A model generated the notes under the pieces. It searched no databases, was not told the DNA's origin, and was given only the letters and a program-made list of their open reading frames with translations. The translations under genes and the position numbers were made by a program. From positions 124,001-188,000 of the forward strand of contig JAFVSK010000023.1 of NCBI GenBank assembly GCA_017503785.1: 64,000 bases of DNA, given 5' to 3'. Below, piece by piece: positions 1-8,203 of this stretch (positions are counted from its first letter, which is position 1; each line of letters begins with the position of its first letter). This DNA comes from Clostridia bacterium. Lineage in GTDB: Bacteria; Bacillota; Clostridia; Oscillospirales; Acutalibacteraceae.

Positions 1-1
1 C

Positions 2-1036
2 ACCAACGACGGCTTGAATCTCTTGCTGTGGGTGTCGCTTTCCAACGTGAGTTCCGGTGCCGAGATCACCAATCGCTTTTTGCTGTGGTCGGGTGTGGCC
101 ACCTTGCTGATTGGCGCCCTGGCAGCGTTGCTGATGGCGCGTTCCATGACCAAGCCGGTGCGGCAGCTGTCGCGTATGGCACAACGCATGGCGCAACTTG
201 ATTTTTCTGAACGGTACGTCGGCGAGGGCCACGACGAACTGGCCGAGCTGGGGCACAGTTTGAACACCGTGTCGGAAACGCTGGAGAGTAATCTTTCGGA
301 ACTGAAAACCGCAAACGCGCGGTTGCGGGGCGATATGGAAGCGCAAGCGCAGCAAAACGAGGCGCGCAGCCGCTTTATCCGCAACGTATCGCACGAACTG
401 AAAACACCACTGGCATTGATACAAAGCTACGCTGAAGGGTTGGGCGAAAACGCAGCTGACGATGCCGAAAGCCGTGCTTATTATTGCGAAGTAATTGAGG
501 ACGAAGCCGAAAAGCTGACACAGATCTTGGCAAAGCTGACCATGCTGATGCAGCTGGAATCGGGCAGTGAGGAACTGCTGATCGACCGTTTCGATATCAA
601 CGCGTTGCTGAAGCGTGCGGTGGAGCGCTATGCGCCGTTGTTTGAAGAGAAGGGGGCGCCCCTCCCCACCGTAACGGACGATCCGTGTGCCGTTTGGGGC
701 GATGCGGTGCTGATTGAAAACGTGGTGACGAATTATCTGACCAACGCGCTCAATCACGTGACACCCGGCGGCGAGATCCGCATAACCGCAACTCCCACCG
801 ATCACGGCACCGTGGCGGTAACGGTGTTTAACAGCGGCAACGCCATTCCCGACGAGGATCTTCCTCACATTTGGGAAAGCTTTTACAAGGTGGACAAAGC
901 CCATACCCGCGCCTATGGCGGGACGGGGATCGGATTATCGGTGGTGGCGGCCGTTATGACCGCTCACGGCATGCCGTTTGGTGCCGAAAACCGCGACGGC
1001 GGTGTGGCGTTTTTCTTTGAGCTTGCGGCACGGTGA
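2..1036 (+). CDS. Sensor histidine kinase, 5' end cut by the window
   Basis: This is the C-terminal part of a membrane sensor kinase that would autophosphorylate and pass phosphate to a response regulator. The reading frame is open to the left edge, so the N-terminus and probably the sensor domain lie outside. In the visible part, counted from the TTG at position 14, there is a transmembrane helix (about residues 21-42), a HAMP linker (43-95), a HisKA dimerisation helix with the phospho-acceptor in RNVSHELKTPLAL (His127), and an HATPase domain with an N-box (NYLTNALNHV) and the G-box GGTGIGLSVV near the end. The partner regulator is presumably further left. The TIR gene follows after 45 bases with no clear terminator, so the two may be co-transcribed. 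The signal sensed is unknown. Confidence 0.93.
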   Translation, partial: TNDGLNLLLWVSLSNVSSGAEITNRFLLWSGVATLLIGALAALLMARSMTKPVRQLSRMAQRMAQLDFSERYVGEGHDELAELGHSLNTVSETLESNLSELKTANARLRGDMEAQAQQNEARSRFIRNVSHELKTPLALIQSYAEGLGENAADDAESRAYYCEVIEDEAEKLTQILAKLTMLMQLESGSEELLIDRFDINALLKRAVERYAPLFEEKGAPLPTVTDDPCAVWGDAVLIENVVTNYLTNALNHVTPGGEIRITATPTDHGTVAVTVFNSGNAIPDEDLPHIWESFYKVDKAHTRAYGGTGIGLSVVAAVMTAHGMPFGAENRDGGVAFFFELAAR

Positions 1037-1081
1037 CCGCTGACGTAAAAAAACACGGAGTGTTTGAGGAGTACATACGCT

Positions 1082-2056
1082 ATGTCTATTTTTATTTCCT
1101 TTTCCAGTAAGGACAGAGAAATAGCACAGGATCTTTGCGCGCTGCTGAAGGCAAACGGTCTTCCCTATTGGATCTCCGATGAGCACGAGATCCCGGGGCA
1201 GCTGTTTTCGGAAGTGATCATTGACGCGATCGACAACGCCTCGGTTGTTTTGCTGTTACTGTCGGAGGAGGCCAACGCTTCCAAGCACGTGGCAAGCGAA
1301 ATTTCTTACGCATTTGAAAAAGAAAAGGTGATTTTACCCGTAACCATCGGCGCGGTGCAGCTTTCCAAGAGCATGACCTATTGGCTTGGCGGAAAACAAC
1401 GCATGAAATATGCACCGACCACGGCTTTTAAGCTGGAGCTGGTGGGGGCGCTGCTGAAGCTGTTGCATCCCGAAACGCCGCAAAACTCGCACAGCACGGT
1501 GATTACCGGAAGCAATCGTTCGTCAAAGCCAAAATGGGGCATGATTGCGGCGATTGCCGCAGCTGCTATGGTGATCGTGGCGTTGGTGCTCTTGATGCTT
1601 CCGCGGCAGCATGGGGGCGGCTTACCTGCCGCTGTGACAACCACGATCGCTTCGGCAGAGCAGCAAGCGACTGTGACAACACCGGCTGCACCGCAAACGA
1701 CGACCACGGCACCCGCTACAGCTGCAACGACCACCAAGGCACCCACCACGGCAGCACCCACCACCACGGTACAGGTTGCTGCAGGGCAAAACCAAATTCC
1801 CGGCCATTTTTCGGAAGCCGTGCAAAACTTTTCTTACCAAGATCGCTTGACGCAAACGCTGTTTACGATTTATTTGGCGCCCGGTGAAAAGCACGCTATT
1901 TCGACGGCGTGGCCGAACGTTGACTCGTATTCCCAAAACACGGCGATCGCCACCATTGACGGCAAGCTGATCACTGCTGCGGCAAGAGGCGAAACCTACG
2001 TGGTGATCTCTACCTCGCCCACAATGTTTAACGTGTATAAGGTTGTTGTTGAATAA
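1082..2056 (+). CDS. Membrane-anchored TIR-domain protein
   Basis: A 324-residue protein with three parts. Residues 1-125 form a TIR fold: it begins MSIFISFSSKDREIA, has a hydrophobic strand ending in LLLLS (57-61), and a Glu at 73 in SKHVASEI that lies where TIR NADases carry their catalytic Glu. Residues 153-174 are one transmembrane helix. Residues 186-231 are a Thr/Ala/Pro-rich linker, followed by a small C-terminal domain (240-324) that should lie outside the cell. I chose the ATG at 1082 because GAGGAG sits 10 bases upstream; an in-frame TTG at 1064 is less likely. Bacterial TIR proteins serve in NAD-depleting defence or signalling, but no partner defence gene is visible here. A function in sensing or scaffolding next to the histidine kinase is equally possible. 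Confidence 0.85.
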   Translation: MSIFISFSSKDREIAQDLCALLKANGLPYWISDEHEIPGQLFSEVIIDAIDNASVVLLLLSEEANASKHVASEISYAFEKEKVILPVTIGAVQLSKSMTYWLGGKQRMKYAPTTAFKLELVGALLKLLHPETPQNSHSTVITGSNRSSKPKWGMIAAIAAAAMVIVALVLLMLPRQHGGGLPAAVTTTIASAEQQATVTTPAAPQTTTTAPATAATTTKAPTTAAPTTTVQVAAGQNQIPGHFSEAVQNFSYQDRLTQTLFTIYLAPGEKHAISTAWPNVDSYSQNTAIATIDGKLITAAARGETYVVISTSPTMFNVYKVVVE

Positions 2057-2062
2057 ACGAAA

Positions 2063-2092
2063 AGCCCGCATCCGTGGATGCGGGCTTCTTTT
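2063..2092 (+). terminator. Intrinsic terminator after the TIR gene
   Basis: AGCCCGCATCC pairs perfectly with GGATGCGGGCT across a 2-base loop and is followed by TCTTTT. It separates the TIR gene from the convergent AEC transporter gene. Confidence 0.88.
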
Positions 2093-3032
2093 ATGCGAGG
2101 GAAACAACAACGGCGTACAGCAGCGGAATGGTGACGATGCACAGCGTGTGCGAGATCATTGCCATGGAGGCGCCCGTGTTGGTATCGCCGCCATAGGCTG
2201 CGGGAAATACCACCGTATTTAAGCCCAGTGGTGTACCAAACGCAAACAGTGTGAACAGCAGCGTTTCTTTGGGGGCACCAACGGCATGCAGCGCCGCGAG
2301 AAACACCAGCGGCAGTACCACCAGCCGCAGCAGGGTGGCGATGTATACCTTATAGTCGCCAAGCAGCGTTTTAACGCGGTAGCCACCGACGATAAAGCCG
2401 GTGAGGATCATGGCTACGGGGCCCATGCACGCCGCACAGTTGCTGAGGGTGTTTGACAAGAACTCGGGTATATAGGCATTGGCGCCGGTGAGGCCCAACA
2501 GCGCACCGATAAGAATAGCCAAAAACGGCGGATTGATGAGCCGTTTCCACCAAGGCTCCTTGCTTTCGCCGCGGGGGATCAGCGAGGCGATGCCCCATGT
2601 GTATACGCCGATGTTCAGCGGCAGCGTGAACATCATGTACTGATACAAAACTTCCTCGCCCAGAATGGCGGGAACAATGGCGTTACCCATAAAGCCGTAG
2701 TTAGCAAAGGTGAGTGCATAGGCATAGATCTTTTGCCGATAGCCCTCTTTTGCAAACGCCCGGCACAACAGCATAGCAATGACAAACGCTGCTGCAAGCA
2801 CCGCGACAGCGGCGAGGGTGTAGCGATAGTTTTCCTGCAAGGAAGACACCGTGCAGTAGCGGCGAAACGTGTTGATGGTGAGGGCCGGAACCAGCACGTA
2901 GGTTTCCAAGCGCGAAAGAACGGTGCCGGCAGTTTCCGGTAAAACGGACCTTTTACGCAGCACAAAACCGATAACGATACAGCAAAACAACACCAGCATG
3001 GGTGACAGTGTGGCCAAAAATACGGTTCCCAT
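2091..3032 (-). CDS. AEC family transporter (auxin efflux carrier-like permease)
   Basis: A 313-residue, very hydrophobic protein with about ten membrane helices, beginning MGTVFLATLSPMLVLFCCIV. The pattern, including NYGFMGNAIVPAILG near the middle and FGTPLGLNTVVFPAAYGGD near the C-terminus, is that of AEC family permeases, which export or import organic acids and related anions. The start is the ATG at 3032 because AAGGGGGA lies just upstream; a longer frame would add 34 residues with no ribosome site. It is a single gene with its own promoter, convergent with the TIR gene. The substrate cannot be read from the sequence. Confidence 0.88.
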   Translation of the reverse strand: MGTVFLATLSPMLVLFCCIVIGFVLRKRSVLPETAGTVLSRLETYVLVPALTINTFRRYCTVSSLQENYRYTLAAVAVLAAAFVIAMLLCRAFAKEGYRQKIYAYALTFANYGFMGNAIVPAILGEEVLYQYMMFTLPLNIGVYTWGIASLIPRGESKEPWWKRLINPPFLAILIGALLGLTGANAYIPEFLSNTLSNCAACMGPVAMILTGFIVGGYRVKTLLGDYKVYIATLLRLVVLPLVFLAALHAVGAPKETLLFTLFAFGTPLGLNTVVFPAAYGGDTNTGASMAMISHTLCIVTIPLLYAVVVSLA

Positions 3033-3055
3033 AGAATTCCCCCTTACAACCGCCA

Positions 3056-3084
3056 AGTATACGCTTTCTACAACGGAAAAGCAA
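3056..3084 (-). promoter_or_regulatory. SigA-type promoter of the AEC gene
   Basis: On the minus strand TTGCTT, 17 bases, then TATACT, 24 bases before the chosen ATG. Confidence 0.65.
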
Positions 3085-3112
3085 GAATAAAAATCAACAA
3101 AGAAGCGGATAA

Positions 3113-3144
3113 AATTAGCAGGTTGCCAACGCAACCTGCTAATT
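3113..3144 (-). terminator. Terminator of recD2
   Basis: AATTAGCAGGTTGC pairs perfectly with GCAACCTGCTAATT over a 4-base loop, followed by TTTT on the minus strand. The stem reaches into the recD2 stop codon. Confidence 0.85.
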
Positions 3145-5350
3145 AAAAGCCTATTTCATTGATGCGCAGGAAATGACCGAGGCCGGTGTAGCGCAGCGTT
3201 TTGCGATTGTTTTGCACCATGGCCTGTACGGTTTCGCGGCTGCCGGCAATGACCAGCACGTTTTTAGCACGCGTGACCGCCGTGTACAGCAGGTTGCGGT
3301 AGCACAGCTGCACGGGATTGCGATAGATGGGCAGCACCACCGTGTCGAATTCGCTGCCTTGGCTTTTGTGCACGGTGATGGCGTAGGCAGGCTCCAGCTC
3401 CTGTGCCTGGTCCCATGAATAGTAGGCCACGCGGTCGTCGTACCGCACGTGCATGGATTGCTCGCGCGGGTCTACCTTTTCCAGTACGCCGATATCGCCG
3501 TTGAACACACCGGTGCCGGTGTCGCCGTTATCCCTCGTCCAGACGATGTCATAGTCGTTGCGAATGTGCATGACCTTATCGCCCTCGCGAAGCAGGCCGT
3601 TATCGCCGCGCCATTCTCGCTTTTTCGGATCGGGCGGGTTGAGGGCCGCTTGCAGCAGCTCGTTCAAATGCACGGTGCCCACCTCGCCCTTGCGGCCGGG
3701 ACACAGCACCTGAATGCCGTTGAACACGCTGTTGCCGTAGCCGGCGGGCAGCCGACGGGCGCATAAATCGACCACGGTATCTACCGTGTCGGTCGAGCTG
3801 CGTTGCGGCAGAAAGAAAAAGTCGCCCGTTTTGTTGCCGAGTTGCGGCATATCGCCCTTGACGATGCGGTGCGCATTGGCCACGATCTCGCTTTCCAGTG
3901 CCTGGCGGAACACCTCGGTGAGCTCGACCATGGGCAGCACGCGGCTTTCGATCAAATCGTGCAGTACGCGGCCGGCACCGACAGCGGGTAGCTGGTCGGT
4001 GTCGCCCACCAAGATCAAGCGACAGCCCGGGCGCAAAGCGCGCAGCAGGTTATCGAACAATAAAACGTCCACCATGGACACCTCGTCTAAAATCAAGGCA
4101 TCGGCATCCAACGGATTTTTCTCGTTACGGTCGAAAACAGGGGTATCGGTATCGTCCCACTGTACCTCCAGCAAGCGGTGAATGGTGCGAGCCTCGCGCC
4201 CTGTGAGCTCGGCAATGCGCTTAGCGGCGCGGCCGGTGGGAGCGGCGATCTCCACGCGTTCGCCAAGCCCCTCGAGCAGCATAATGATGGCACGCAGCGT
4301 GGTGGTTTTACCCGTACCGGGGCCACCGGTGAGAATGAGCACGCCCTTTTCGATGGCCGATAAGATAGCCAAGCGCTGCTGGGCTTGATAGTGAATGTTA
4401 TTCTGCCTTTCGGCCGTTTCCAAATTCTTTTCAATCAGCGGTGTGATGGCGGTGTGAAAACCGGTCATCAACCGAATACGCGAGGCAATGTAGCGCTCGG
4501 CGGTGTGCATATCGGGCAGGAAGATGAATAGGCGGCCGTCGATCTGTTCGGTGCGTACCGTAAAGCTGTGCACCATATCCTCCAGCGTTTGCGCGACCAA
4601 CGGTTCGACAACGCCGAGCAGCTGCGCAGAGGCGAGAATGAGCTTATCCTGTGGGAGACAGGTGTGGCCGTTGCGCAGATTGTGCCGCAGCACGTGTAAG
4701 ATCCCTGCTTCGATGCGGCCGGGATCGTCGGCAGGGCGATCCATGCCCATGCAGATGCGGTCGGCCCGTTCAAAGCCGATGCGCAGACCCGGCGAGCACA
4801 GGCAATAGGGATTTTTGCGCACGGTGTCTACCGTGGCGGCACCCCACCGCTTCCAGCAACGCAGCGCCTCGCTTTGAGTGAGACCGTAGGCGGCGAAGGC
4901 TAAAATGACCTCGCGCAGGCCAAATTGCTCACGGTAGGCTTGGGCGATTTTTTGAGCACGCGCCGCAGTGATGCCGCGCACCTCCTCCAGGCGTTCGGGT
5001 TCTTCCTCCATGATGCGCAACGTATCTTCTCCAAAGCGCTCAACGATGGAGGACGCCGTGGCAGGGCCAATGCCCTTGATGGCTCCCGAGGCTAAATAGC
5101 GAAACACCGAATCGGTATCGGTGGGAAGGCTATGCTCGTATCCTGAGGCCTTGAATTGGCGCCCGAAGCGAGCGTGCTCCACCCAATCGCCGGTGAGCTG
5201 CAGGCACTCCCCTGCTTGCACGGCAGGCAAGAACCCCACGACCTTATGGAACTCATCGTCGGTTGCGAGTTCCAGTACCGTCCAACCGCTTTCGTCGCTG
5301 CGGTAGACCACGCGTTCGACCACGCCAACCAGCCGTTCCTCGCTTGCCAT
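3143..5350 (-). CDS. recD2: RecD2-type ATP-dependent 5'-3' DNA helicase
   Basis: A 735-residue SF1B helicase of the RecD2/YrrC type, found in bacteria that use AddAB rather than RecBCD. The N-terminal OB-like region and the helix-hairpin-helix segment (about 85-210, with AIKGIGPATASSIV) precede the helicase core. Walker A is GGPGTGKTTT (342-351), Walker B is LILDEVSMVD, and the C-terminal motifs AITVHKSQGSEFD and YTAVTRAKN are present. The ATG at 5350 has a clear GGAGGTG site. RecD2 acts in replication-fork repair and mismatch repair in Bacillus. Its promoter overlaps a LexA-like palindrome, so SOS control is likely. Length is normal for the family. Confidence 0.96.
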   Translation of the reverse strand: MASEERLVGVVERVVYRSDESGWTVLELATDDEFHKVVGFLPAVQAGECLQLTGDWVEHARFGRQFKASGYEHSLPTDTDSVFRYLASGAIKGIGPATASSIVERFGEDTLRIMEEEPERLEEVRGITAARAQKIAQAYREQFGLREVILAFAAYGLTQSEALRCWKRWGAATVDTVRKNPYCLCSPGLRIGFERADRICMGMDRPADDPGRIEAGILHVLRHNLRNGHTCLPQDKLILASAQLLGVVEPLVAQTLEDMVHSFTVRTEQIDGRLFIFLPDMHTAERYIASRIRLMTGFHTAITPLIEKNLETAERQNNIHYQAQQRLAILSAIEKGVLILTGGPGTGKTTTLRAIIMLLEGLGERVEIAAPTGRAAKRIAELTGREARTIHRLLEVQWDDTDTPVFDRNEKNPLDADALILDEVSMVDVLLFDNLLRALRPGCRLILVGDTDQLPAVGAGRVLHDLIESRVLPMVELTEVFRQALESEIVANAHRIVKGDMPQLGNKTGDFFFLPQRSSTDTVDTVVDLCARRLPAGYGNSVFNGIQVLCPGRKGEVGTVHLNELLQAALNPPDPKKREWRGDNGLLREGDKVMHIRNDYDIVWTRDNGDTGTGVFNGDIGVLEKVDPREQSMHVRYDDRVAYYSWDQAQELEPAYAITVHKSQGSEFDTVVLPIYRNPVQLCYRNLLYTAVTRAKNVLVIAGSRETVQAMVQNNRKTLRYTGLGHFLRINEIGF

Positions 5351-5370
5351 GCCTGCTCACCTCCCAAAAC

Positions 5371-5384
5371 CGAAAATATGTTCG
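5371..5384 (-). promoter_or_regulatory. Candidate LexA (SOS) operator of recD2
   Basis: The minus strand reads CGAACATATTTTCG, one base away from the perfect Firmicute LexA palindrome CGAAC-N4-GTTCG. It starts at the expected transcription start of the recD2 promoter, where a repressor would block initiation. Confidence 0.6.
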
Positions 5385-5390
5385 GTTTTT

Positions 5391-5419
5391 ATTATACTCC
5401 CCTTTCGCCTTCTTGTAAA
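5391..5419 (-). promoter_or_regulatory. SigA promoter of recD2
   Basis: TTTACA, 17 bases, TATAAT on the minus strand. It lies inside the last codons of the upstream small membrane protein gene and directly before the LexA-like box. Confidence 0.8.
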
Positions 5420-5727
5420 GCGCTTTTTATCAAAATTTCCCATTCTTTTTCGTCGATCAGTTCCGTGTTTAAACGACTGCAGATCTCCTGCGTGACGGCG
5501 GCACATTTGGCACTCAAGCCGCAATCCAACAGCACGACGCGGGCGCCGCAAGCATGCAACCGTGCCGTGCGAACGAGGTATTCGGCATCCCACCGCTCGC
5601 CGCTTATGGGAATGACGAACACACCGCCCTCGCACGGACGAAGCCAGCACGCCATCAACCACCAAAGCAGTGCTGCGGCACCGCAGACCGCCAGCAACAG
5701 CCCCAAAACAGCGAATAACTCGTTCAT
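5392..5727 (-). CDS. Small membrane-anchored protein of unknown function
   Basis: A 111-residue protein with one N-terminal membrane helix (about residues 4-28) followed by a soluble part containing GGVFVIPISGERWDAEYLVR and a Cys-containing strand (VVLLDCGLS). The ATG at 5727 has AAAGGACGG upstream. I do not recognise a named family. It lies between pdaA and recD2 on the same strand. The recD2 promoter is inside its 3' end, so the two genes need not be co-regulated. Confidence 0.6.
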   Translation of the reverse strand: MNELFAVLGLLLAVCGAAALLWWLMACWLRPCEGGVFVIPISGERWDAEYLVRTARLHACGARVVLLDCGLSAKCAAVTQEICSRLNTELIDEKEWEILIKSALQEGERGV

Positions 5728-5787
5728 ACCATCCGTCCTTTCGCGTGGTGTACTACACTCTATGACGGTGGACGGGGTGTGGTGTCA

Positions 5788-6576
5788 TTAAACGATCAAC
5801 TGCTGCAACGGGGCGACGGTGTAGCCCATGCTCTCCCATTTGGTAAGCAGTTCATCTAATATGGCGGCATTGGTGCTTGAGGTGCTGTGCAGCAAAACGA
5901 CCGCTCCGGGATGGATGCGCGCGGTGAGTTTCTTTAGTGCTTCCTCGCGGCTTGGCTGGCGGTCGACGTACCAATCCACGTAGGCCAAGCTCCAAAAGAA
6001 GGTGTGATAGCCCAGCTCGTGAGCCATGGCCAAATTTTGTTCGCTGAATTTTCCTTGCGGTGGGCGGTAGAATTTTACCATATCCTCGCCCGTGAGCGCC
6101 TTGTACTGCTGCTCAAGCGCGTGCAGTTCTTCGGCAAAGGCCGCCTTATCCGCAAGACGCGACATATCGGGATGCGTAGCGGTGTGGTTAGCTACCGTGT
6201 GTCCCTCGGCCACCATGCGTTTCACAAGTTCGGGGGCGGTTTTGATATAATTCCCCACCAAAAAGAATGTGGCAGAGACGTTGTGCTTTTTCAACGCATC
6301 CAGAATGGGGGCTGTGTTGCCGTTTTCATAGCCCGCGTCAAAGGTGAGGTAAATGACCTTTTCGTCGGTGTCATCCACGTAATAGGCGTGATACTGCGCC
6401 AAATAGTCGGCAGTAGCGTTGCCCGTGGGCGGTGTGCCCGCCTCGCCGAAGCCGAGGCCCCAATCCGACGAAGCGGCCCCCACCGCCGCCTCCTTGGTGA
6501 GCAGATACGGCACCGCCACCAGCACGGCCAGGCACAGCGCCATGACGGCGAGCCATCGTTTTTTAATAACAAACAA
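5788..6576 (-). CDS. pdaA: PdaA-like polysaccharide deacetylase (spore cortex)
   Basis: A 262-residue protein with an N-terminal membrane anchor (residues 7-25) and a NodB/CE4 deacetylase domain. The metal and catalytic motifs are TFDAGYENG, NHTATHPD (H-x3-H) and YRPPQGKFSE, followed by FFWSLAYVDW and HPGAVVLLHSTS. This set closely follows Bacillus PdaA, which deacetylates N-acetylmuramic acid on the way to muramic delta-lactam in the spore cortex, needed for germination. Translation probably starts at the TTG at 6576, since GGAGG lies 8 bases upstream. That site and start are embedded in the terminator of the cdd operon, which may restrict expression from read-through transcripts. Confidence 0.88.
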   Translation of the reverse strand: MFVIKKRWLAVMALCLAVLVAVPYLLTKEAAVGAASSDWGLGFGEAGTPPTGNATADYLAQYHAYYVDDTDEKVIYLTFDAGYENGNTAPILDALKKHNVSATFFLVGNYIKTAPELVKRMVAEGHTVANHTATHPDMSRLADKAAFAEELHALEQQYKALTGEDMVKFYRPPQGKFSEQNLAMAHELGYHTFFWSLAYVDWYVDRQPSREEALKKLTARIHPGAVVLLHSTSSTNAAILDELLTKWESMGYTVAPLQQLIV

Positions 6577-6623
6577 AAAAACCGCCTCCTATCATACAGC
6601 TATACTGCAGGATATGAGGCGGT
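6575..6623 (-). terminator. Terminator of the deo/cdd operon overlapping the pdaA ribosome site
   Basis: On the minus strand CCGCCTCATATC (from 6622) pairs with GATAGGAGGCGG (to 6582) with one internal mismatch, followed by seven T. The 3' arm contains the pdaA Shine-Dalgarno sequence and the T tract runs into its TTG start. Confidence 0.75.
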
Positions 6624-6631
6624 GTTTCACT

Positions 6632-7030
6632 TTATGATAAGCGGAAGGCTGCGGGAAGCAGCTCGGACAAGGTATATTCCTTGTAGGTATCGGGGGCGGT
6701 AACGACGAGTACCGTGAAATCGGGTTCGCAGAACTCGGCGATGACCTGACGGCAGATACCGCAGGGCGGAAAGCCACCGTTGATTTCGTTGCCTTCGCTG
6801 CCCGCAACGGCCAGCATGGTAAACTGACGGTTGCCCTCACTGATCGCCTTGGCAAAGGCGGTGCGCTCGGCGCACAGAGTGGCACCGTAGGACGCATTTT
6901 CGACGTTACAGCCGGTGTACACGCTGCCATCGGCGGCCAACAGTGCAGCGCCGACCAAGCAGCTGGAATACGGGGCATAGGCGTGCTGCCGTGCGGCGAT
7001 GGCCGCGGCGCACAGGGCTTCTTTGGTCAT
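6632..7030 (-). CDS. cdd: Cytidine deaminase
   Basis: A 132-residue zinc enzyme that deaminates cytidine and deoxycytidine in pyrimidine salvage. The zinc and catalytic motifs are CAERTAF (Cys and the catalytic Glu) and PPCGICRQV (two Cys). NVENASYGA is the usual substrate-binding segment. The ATG at 7030 overlaps the deoB stop as ATGA, which implies translational coupling; an in-frame start 17 codons upstream lies within deoB. It is the last gene of the nucleoside catabolism operon and is followed directly by a terminator hairpin. Confidence 0.96.
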   Translation of the reverse strand: MTKEALCAAAIAARQHAYAPYSSCLVGAALLAADGSVYTGCNVENASYGATLCAERTAFAKAISEGNRQFTMLAVAGSEGNEINGGFPPCGICRQVIAEFCEPDFTVLVVTAPDTYKEYTLSELLPAAFRLS

Positions 7031-8202
7031 ACCGTACCCTCCTTGCTGACAAGCGGCCACAGGCTTTCGCCGTCGCCGCAAAAAGGAACCTCCAGATACG
7101 CCGCTACCGTGGCAGCAATATCGGCAAAGGTGGAACGTGTGCCGAGATCAACAGGAGCCACCGACTGACCGTACAGCAACAGCGGCACGTATTCGCGCGT
7201 GTGGTCGGTGTGCTCGTCGCCCGGATCACAGCCGTGATCGGCGGTGATGAGCAGCAGATCGTCTTGCCGCAAGCGGGAGAGCAGTTGCGGCAGCCAACGG
7301 TCGAACGCGGCAAAGGCGGCGGCGTAGCCGTCGACGTCTTGGCGGTGACCGTACAGCATATCGAAATCCACCAAATTCACAAAGCACAGGCCCTCGAAAT
7401 CTTCCTCCGCTGCACGCAGCGTTTCGGCCATGCCCTCGGCGTTGCCGTGGGTGGGTGTGCTGTGGGTGACACCGCTGCCGGCGAAAATATCGGCGATCTT
7501 TCCCACCGTGCGCACGGTTTTTCCTGCCGACGACAGCGCGTTCAGCAGCGTATCACGCGGGGGGGCAACCGAAAAATCACGGCGATTGGCGGTGCGGGTG
7601 TAGTGGGGATAGCTTCCCGTGAACGGGCGAGCAATGACACGGCCGACGGCGTGCTCACCCACCAGCAGCTGCCGCGCAGTGCGACAGATGGCATACAATT
7701 CTTCCAGCGGAACGACATCTTCGTGTGCGGCAATTTGAAACACGCTATCAGCCGAGGTGTAGACGATGAGCTTGCCTGTTTCGCAATGCTCTTTACCATA
7801 GGCCTTGATGACCTCGGTGCCGGAATACGGACGATTGCACAGCACGCCGCGACCGACTCGCTGTGAAAACTCATTCAGCAGTTCCTGCGGAAAGCCGTTG
7901 GGATAGGTGGGCAGCGGTTGTTCTGACACCACACCCGCGATCTCCCAATGGCCGATGGTGGTATCCTTGCCGTTGGAACGCTCCACCAAGCGCGCATGGG
8001 CCGCCGTGGGCCGCTCGGCGCGAGGCAGGAACCCCTGCCCTTCTACGTTGCCGAGGCCCATGGCGCACAGCGTATCCGCCTTAAACTGCGGCGAGGCGGC
8101 GATGCGGCGTAGGGTATGGCAATTACCATCACCAAACGCGGCGGCATCGGGCAGGGCGCCGATCCCGCAGGAATCCAACACGATCAGGAATACGCGTTTC
8201 AT
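7027..8202 (-). CDS. deoB: Phosphopentomutase
   Basis: A 391-residue enzyme of the alkaline phosphatase superfamily. It interconverts ribose/deoxyribose 1- and 5-phosphates, linking nucleoside phosphorolysis to central metabolism. Metal-binding motifs are visible at VLDSCGIGALPD near the N-terminus and at TADHGCDPGDEHTDHTRE near the C-terminus. HWEIAG is typical of DeoB. The length matches the family. It lies between deoC (1-base gap) and cdd (4-base overlap), and with them converts deoxynucleosides to acetaldehyde and glyceraldehyde 3-phosphate. Confidence 0.97.
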   Translation of the reverse strand: MKRVFLIVLDSCGIGALPDAAAFGDGNCHTLRRIAASPQFKADTLCAMGLGNVEGQGFLPRAERPTAAHARLVERSNGKDTTIGHWEIAGVVSEQPLPTYPNGFPQELLNEFSQRVGRGVLCNRPYSGTEVIKAYGKEHCETGKLIVYTSADSVFQIAAHEDVVPLEELYAICRTARQLLVGEHAVGRVIARPFTGSYPHYTRTANRRDFSVAPPRDTLLNALSSAGKTVRTVGKIADIFAGSGVTHSTPTHGNAEGMAETLRAAEEDFEGLCFVNLVDFDMLYGHRQDVDGYAAAFAAFDRWLPQLLSRLRQDDLLLITADHGCDPGDEHTDHTREYVPLLLYGQSVAPVDLGTRSTFADIAATVAAYLEVPFCGDGESLWPLVSKEGTV

Positions 8203-8203
8203 C

